Origin: Apophysomyces variabilis
Taxonomy: Eukaryota > Mucoromycota > Mucoromycetes > Mucorales > Mucoraceae
Length of the DNA: 34,336 nucleotides
Assembly (NCBI GenBank): GCA_002749535.1
Contig: MZZL01000387.1
Span: 67,405-101,740, forward strand
Direction: 5' to 3'
Shown here: positions 30,046 to 34,336 of the stretch, piece by piece
How the letters are laid out: each line of letters begins with the position of its first letter
Numbering within the stretch: the first letter of the stretch is position 1
The notes under the pieces: generated by a model
Told to the model about the DNA's origin: nothing
The model's input: only the letters and a program-made list of their open reading frames with translations
The model's database searches: none
Made by a program: the position numbers and the translations under genes

Positions 30046-31104
30046 ATGAACAGCGCACAACAACCTACTATGCAAGCCCACGAAGAACCTACTGTTTAAG
30101 CTGAAAATGACGTACGCTGGAACAATGACGATTCAAATGCATTGCTGGAGCAATTCTCCGAAGACAATGGTCACAAGTATGACCAGTGGAAGGGTGGTAG
30201 TAGCAATCGAAAGACTACTGGCAAGACTAAACGCACACTTGCCAAAGAGTTCTGTGAATAGCTTAAAACCAAATATAAACGTGTTTGAACTCAACAGCAA
30301 GTAATCAACAAAGTGAAATACTTTGAAGAACAATATCGATATGCTTCTACATATCTCAATAAGACAGGTGAAGGATTGACTGACTACGATGCCAAACTTG
30401 GCATTACAAGTATTAAACGTAAGTATATTATCTAAGCTAAACTGCTCTTAAACCATTCTGTATTATAGAGGAACTCGATGAGATATGTTCAGACTTTGAA
30501 AAGCTGGATGCCTTTATGGGAACAAGACCCGCAAATAACCCACCTTATTTCGATAGCAGGGATACGCCATCTGACATTGAGAATGTGCTCTTTGCAAACC
30601 GTGAAGGAACCCGCGAAACCGATAGACAAGATTCCATTGAGCCAGCCGAGCAATCGCAGAATGTAGGAGAAGAAGAAGAAGAAGAAGAAGAAGAAGAAGA
30701 AGAAGAAGAAGAAGAAGAAGATTGGATAGGTGACAATACATCTTCCGCAGTTCATAGCGATCTGTCTACACGAGTTCAGCTTGCTATATCCTCCTTACGA
30801 AATGGAACAGCAACTGAGCAAAACAACAACAATAGCCGACGAAAAAATAAAAAAACATAAAGCCTTCGCTGACACTCTAATTGACATTGCGGAGCGTAAC
30901 AGTGAAACCCGCCTGAAACTAGAGGAGATGAAGCAAAGGAGATTAGCGGAAGAGATCGAAGGACGCAAATTAGAAGCTGAAGCTTGTCGAGCAGAAGCTG
31001 AGGAACGAACGGCAGCCCTCAAAATGCAGTTAGCGCAGTTTGAGATGATGATGTCCAATGCTAGAAAGCGAACACATCCAGACAACAACCATGATAGCCA
31101 ATAA
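30046..31104 (+). pseudogene. Harbinger accessory gene: Myb/SANT-like DNA-binding protein, broken
   Basis: Starting at ATG 30046, the frame has stops at 30097-30099, 30259-30261 (where FCE-W-LKTKYK is expected) and 30286-30288. The body includes NDVRWNNDDSNALLEQF, a Trp-led helix as in Myb/SANT-like trihelix domains, and YKRV-TQQQVINKVKYFEEQ. A canonical intron (GTAAGT at 30419 to TAG at 30468) leads to ELDEICSDFEKLDAFMGTRP and PPYFDSRD, a segment usual before a linker in this family. A 17-Glu run follows. Near 30840-30865, in an A-rich stretch, the frame ends and a second frame continues with FADTLIDIAERNSETRLKLE, a Glu/Lys/Arg-rich coiled coil ending at 31104. So the gene has three stops and a frameshift. 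In active elements this protein helps the transposase bind DNA and enter the nucleus. Confidence 0.75.
30669..30719 (+). repeat. (GAA)17 microsatellite encoding polyglutamate
   Basis: Seventeen perfect GAA codons lie in frame within the accessory pseudogene. As the gene is dead, the length is free to vary. Confidence 0.95.
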
Positions 31105-31123
31105 AAAACTTTAGTATCCTTAA

Positions 31124-32377
31124 CTATTCGTCATTATATTCATTTGCTGCGATTACTATTTGCTTAATTGTTTTGCGCTTCCTTTTCCCTTCTTCTACAT
31201 CACCTAGATCTTCGCCTTGACCATAGTCTAAATCTTCTTCTTCTTGTGTTTCGGATATGTCTAGCCATTCCTCCTCGTAACTATCGTTAAGCAGTAGGTT
31301 GTGTAGCACCACACAAGCGTGAAACCAAGCGACTGCGCGTGCATGATCACGCTTACTGCTGATTAGAAGACGTAATCCTCTTAAGCTTTGAAATCGACAT
31401 TTCAAGATGCCAATGCAGTTTTCAACAGCTACTTGAATCTTCGCATGGTAAGTGTTAAACTTCTTATTATCCGGCTATAGTGACTGAGGCTCTTTGTATT
31501 GTGATATGGTAGTTTTTCTGTTGGCATAGCCACTGTCAGCTAGCAGATACTCGTTACCTTCAAAATATCTTTCTGGATGTTGGTGTAGTGACGAATTTTC
31601 TAACACGTGGTTGTCATGGACTGAACCAGGATATCCAGTGAAGGCATATCTAATCTTGTATTCGTCATCACAGACGATCATCGCTGCCAGCCCGTAGCGC
31701 TTTTTGCGACTGAAATAGTCAGCTCCATTGCAGGCAGGCTCATTGCCAAGTACTATCAACGTTCCTTCTATAAACCGAAGGCAGTGTGGGAATGCAGACT
31801 TCTCCTTGATCCGTCGTTTAATCGCGGTACGTTCTTCCTCCTTTGGCCAATAAACAACTTCATTTCTGATACGGTTGAGCGCTGTGATAACGCGATCTGC
31901 GTAAAGAGGTACTGACCCTACACCAACACCGAACTTACTAGCTGTCTGACCAATTGATGCACCATTTCCATACATGCCAAATCTGTATCAAGCAACCATA
32001 AACTGCGTGGAAACGTTGATTTGTCGAGCAGTTGAATTGTTATGAAATATTGGGACCATCCTTTATAGGTCAACAATTGCATTAAATGCGTGGCGTGACA
32101 TCCGTACGTCTTGTTTCCACTCGTTATCTCGCATGATTGATAAAATTTCGGTTCGATAGTTTGATCTGTGGAGTTTCTGGCGCTCATTGATATATCTCTC
32201 ATTGCTTATATAGCTATACAACGCCAATGGTGTTAAAAGAACTTACGATATATCTTCTTCTGATTCTGACTCGCATTCATGGTCTTTATCTTTGGCCAAA
32301 ATGCGCTCTAGAACGTCAGCAATAATTTGACCTTCAAGGTCACTGAAGATTTCCTGACGTTCTGACATTCGAGGCAT
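31124..32377 (-). pseudogene. PIF/Harbinger DDE transposase (HARBI1-like), broken
   Basis: Start ATG 32377 gives MPRMSERQEIFSDLEGQII..., a donor GTAAGT follows DIS, and after a 49-nt intron the frame continues INERQKLHRSNYRTEILSIM. From here a single frame runs to 31124, interrupted by TAA (32063-32065), TGA (31988-31990) and TAG (31475-31477). The DDE_Tnp_4 fold is recognisable. The first catalytic position is in FPHCLRFIEGTLIVL, where the usual IDGT reads IEGT (Asp to Glu). The second is Asp in YPGSVHDNHVLENSSL. The third Glu is in VENCIGILKCRFQSLRGLR. YLLADSGYAN and HACVVLHNLLL are also typical. The acidic C-terminus (TQEEEDLDYGQGEDLGDVEE) ends in basic KRKRK. Stops plus the altered catalytic Asp mean no activity. 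Confidence 0.88.
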
Positions 32378-32583
32378 ATTCTTTAATGACAAAATAATAT
32401 AATAGAATCAAAGAAAGACAGAATGAACAACAGATATATACGCAGACACTAATAGCCTTATTGGGAAATGTAAACAATTGCCTGAAATAGTTGGGGCATT
32501 CAGAGCGTTCACCCGCGTTGAAAAGAAATATGGCCCAACTTTATTTCCCAATTGGGCGATTTCACATTAATCGGCGATTTTTT
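32378..32583. other. Subterminal region of the Harbinger element
   Basis: Non-coding DNA between the transposase start and the right inverted repeat. It should include the transposase promoter and subterminal transposase-binding sites. CCCAATTGGG (32549-32558) is a perfect palindrome of 10 bp and could be such a site. Confidence 0.4.
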
Positions 32584-32604
32584 AATCGTGCCGTGAAACC
32601 CCCT
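32584..32604 (-). repeat. Right terminal inverted repeat of Harbinger element
   Basis: Read on the minus strand, AGGGGGTTTCACGGCACGAT matches the left end and is followed outside by the ACT duplication. Confidence 0.9.
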
Positions 32605-32777
32605 ACTGTGTTTTTTCCTATTGTGTCTGCATGTTTCTATTTTTTTGCGAAATCCAAAAAATGCTTTTGCATGATTGGATGAAAATATTTGCGGTCAGAC
32701 TACCCTTCCTTGCATAACGTGTCTCTGTTCACAATAACTAAGATAGTTTGTTTCAAACCACAGCAAGACGAATTTAT

Positions 32778-33118
32778 TTAAAGAAATGGCTGTCTACTTT
32801 TGCATCTAACGAAAAAGCTTTCAGAGTGTCTGATGCATCCTTGACAGTCTGAGCGCTTTACTTTTCGCGCTGCTTGAATAATACGCTCTTGAAGGTTATC
32901 GTCAACTTGTAAGGGCTCCCTTCTTACCCCAGCTTTCACTTTGGCTCAAAACCCTTATATTGCGTTGAGAAGCGAGAGTAGAGAGGATAGAGACATTTGT
33001 ATCCTCTTTCTTCAACCAACTGCTTAACCTTGACTGGTGTATGGATGGGTGCATTATCCATGACAAGATACTAACCGTTCGTTCCGTGGCAATCCAATCT
33101 TTTGTGATTGCCTAATAG
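32778..33118 (-). pseudogene. Tc1/mariner-type transposase C-terminal fragment
   Basis: The minus strand reads ITKDWIATERTV, then in another frame YLVMDNAPIHTPVKVKQLVE and ERGYKCLYP. The MDNAPIHT block carries the second catalytic Asp of the DDE/DDD core. A further frame change gives LNAI-stop-GF-stop-AKVKAGVRREPLQ, corresponding to the conserved LNPIEEFWSxVK segment. Stops replace the Glu and Trp positions, so the third catalytic residue is lost. It ends SFFVRCKSRQPFL. The N-terminal DNA-binding half is absent from the window. It is clearly dead. Confidence 0.8.
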
Positions 33119-34199
33119 ACAAAGTTTAAGATATAATAGAAGAAAAGAAGAACATAGCTACATTCACGGAAAATAGAAGTGGAATATAAGGCAATACAAT
33201 TGAGCAGAACCGGAACTGGGTACCATAGCCCTGACAGCTTCTAATACCATAACTGACAGAAACGGATATGATAGTATCAATGACGTATAGAAACAAACGA
33301 AGAAGGTATTCCTCTACATATGTTCCATTACAGATGTTCCATTCTGTCCCAGACTCTCTGTCAGACTGAGTCCGTTTTTACTCTTGGCAGAATTGTTGTC
33401 TTATCTCTGAATTGTTGTCATCCATAAGACATCCATCGATTTGTTATCCATGACTGTGATTTTTGGTTTCAGTGACCCGAGCAATATAAACGCGAAGGGA
33501 CAACACCTTTTCTGCTCTTTGGCTCTGTTATCCAAAACATCCCCGGTATTACTTCGCATTGATTATATGTACAGAATGACTGATGTCCCGGTTCTGTAAC
33601 CTTTAGCCTGCATGACCTCTGTCCCGAACCACCTTGGTTGTGTGAGTAAGCTCCCTGCACTTCACTCGGTAAGTGAAAAATAAATCTTGTCTGTTTATGC
33701 ACAGTGTTATTCATTATCTTCTGTTTCCAAGTCCTCGCCAGGTGTTGCATCGCTTCAAGTCCTCTGCAGTGCGTTACACACAAACAGGCCGCTCATGGAA
33801 GCCGTGCCTCTCTCTCGCCGCCCCCTACCTTTGGGTAGGATTACTCTTCGGGGGTAAGTAAAAAAAAAAGATGTCAAGCTATCCTTCCATTTACTAACCA
33901 TGAACATTCTTTTTACGCTGCTCGAATGAATTTTGTGTCCACGGAAGGATCAAGTTGAGGTAAGTAAAATATATTTCCCGTATAATCCATTTACTAATGA
34001 CGCATATTTTATATCCCTTTTAGCGCAAACTTGATCTTAACGTTCGTTCCTACGCTAAGTCCGGTTGCCTCCGCTTCGACTCCAGATGTGGTACAATCCC
34101 CAAAACCGCGCTTTATTCGTAGAAAAAATCTATATAATAAAAAAACTTTCCATCTACTGAAACTCATATCTTTCAAAGCCGCGCATTCGTGGTCAAACT
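33119..34199. other. Region without a supported gene; intron-like signals near 33850-34020
   Basis: No recognised coding sequence. A minus ORF (33469-33783) and + ORFs at 33673-33861 and 34031-34216 show no domain. AATAAA occurs at 33679. CCTACCTTTGGGTAGG (33825-33840) is a 6-bp-stem hairpin. Two GTAAGT donors (33854 and 33961) are each followed by branch-like TTACTAAC/TTACTAATG, the second with a clear CCCTTTTAG acceptor (about 34014-34022). That suggests a spliced leader or 5' region for the ORF that begins at 34200. Confidence 0.35.
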
Positions 34200-34336
34200 A
34201 TGCAGAATACCAATGATGTGGAAACCACTCCCTCGCCCGAAATCCCTCTTACAGAAGTACAATTCCAACAACTATATGCAGAGTTCGCTCGAAGATTTAG
34301 AATTGAAGAACAGTCAAGACAAGAACGAGCAGATAG
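34200..34336 (+). CDS. Start of an ORF running off the window, unknown, possibly gag-like
   Basis: An ATG at 34200 opens a frame that stays open to the right edge (45 complete codons: MQNTNDVETTPSPEIPLTEV then QFQQLYAEFARRFRIEEQSR). It is hydrophilic and apparently helical, with no membrane segment. The style (short Thr/Pro/Glu-rich head, then a charged helix) recalls the start of a retrotransposon gag or a coiled-coil protein, but no diagnostic motif is in view. The upstream sequence could be a leader with introns or an LTR; this cannot be tested without the far end of the element. Confidence 0.4.
   Translation, partial: MQNTNDVETTPSPEIPLTEVQFQQLYAEFARRFRIEEQSRQERAD

Larger units (their letters stand above)
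29764..32604. mobile_element. PIF/Harbinger DNA transposon, full length, inactivated
   Basis: The ends are inverted repeats. The left end reads AGGGGGTTTCACGGCGCAAT. The right end, reverse-complemented, reads AGGGGGTTTCACGGCACGAT. That is 15 perfect bases and 19 of 21 overall. Both are bordered by ACT (29761-29763 and 32605-32607), a 3-bp target-site duplication as made by PIF/Harbinger elements. Inside are two convergent genes with 19 bp between their stops: a Myb/SANT-like accessory protein on + and a DDE transposase on -. This two-gene content is the hallmark of the superfamily. Both genes carry several stops, so the copy is dead, yet its boundaries are intact. Confidence 0.92.

Noticed and set aside
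30489..30755. Poly-Phe/poly-Leu/poly-Ser ORFs on the minus strand and other frames
   Set aside because: They are translations of the GAA microsatellite in other frames.
1..34336. CRISPR array, prokaryotic operon, phage or plasmid features
   Set aside because: No regularly spaced repeats and no ribosome-binding-site-driven gene trains were seen. Spliced genes throughout show eukaryotic nuclear DNA.

Overview
The window looks like nuclear DNA of a filamentous fungus, most likely an early-diverging one (Mucoromycota, probably Mucorales). The reasons are AT-rich intergenic DNA, protein genes broken by many short introns (about 50-90 nt) with GTAAGT/GTATGT-like donors and TAG/CAG acceptors, a fungal-specific PH-domain protein, a DASH-complex subunit, and decayed LINE, Harbinger and Tc1/mariner transposons. 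The genus cannot be decided from the sequence alone.

Layout. 1-440: purine-rich GGTGGAAA repeats. About 441-5870: two head-to-tail, inactivated LINE-type retrotransposon copies on the + strand. 5968-19906: a run of five intact minus-strand genes, namely a peroxisomal D-amino-acid oxidase (8 exons), a proline iminopeptidase (6 exons), Cu/Zn superoxide dismutase (4 exons), a rhomboid serine protease (4 exons) and a double-PH-domain Skg3/Caf120-like protein (2 exons). 20501-22412: a plus-strand 2-isopropylmalate synthase (4 exons) that shares a 594-bp divergent promoter region with the PH gene. 24128-24583: DAD1/Ost2, an oligosaccharyltransferase subunit (3 exons, +). It is convergent with 25359-26104, an Spc19-like DASH kinetochore subunit (5 exons, -). 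All of these splice models were built by eye. Each gives a continuous frame and a protein of plausible family length: 346, 513, 153, 424, 855, 558, 112 and 180 aa.

From about 26.1 kb to the right edge the window is gene-poor and transposon-rich. It holds a 187-bp TA-flanked MITE (27348-27534), a diverged tandem duplication (29.08-29.34 kb), and a full-length 2841-bp PIF/Harbinger element with matching terminal inverted repeats and a 3-bp target duplication (29764-32604). The Harbinger element carries two convergent, stop-riddled genes: a Myb/SANT-like accessory protein and a DDE transposase. Further right are a Tc1/mariner transposase relic (32778-33118) and an ORF of unknown identity cut by the window edge.

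The intact genes are housekeeping functions: D-amino-acid and peptide catabolism, superoxide detoxification, membrane proteolysis, leucine synthesis, N-glycosylation and chromosome segregation. I see no operon-like or biosynthetic-cluster logic linking them. The unusual content is the transposon archaeology, including paralogue-supported G-to-A inactivating changes, together with a 2-isopropylmalate synthase of bacterial/plant type and a few orphan ORFs.
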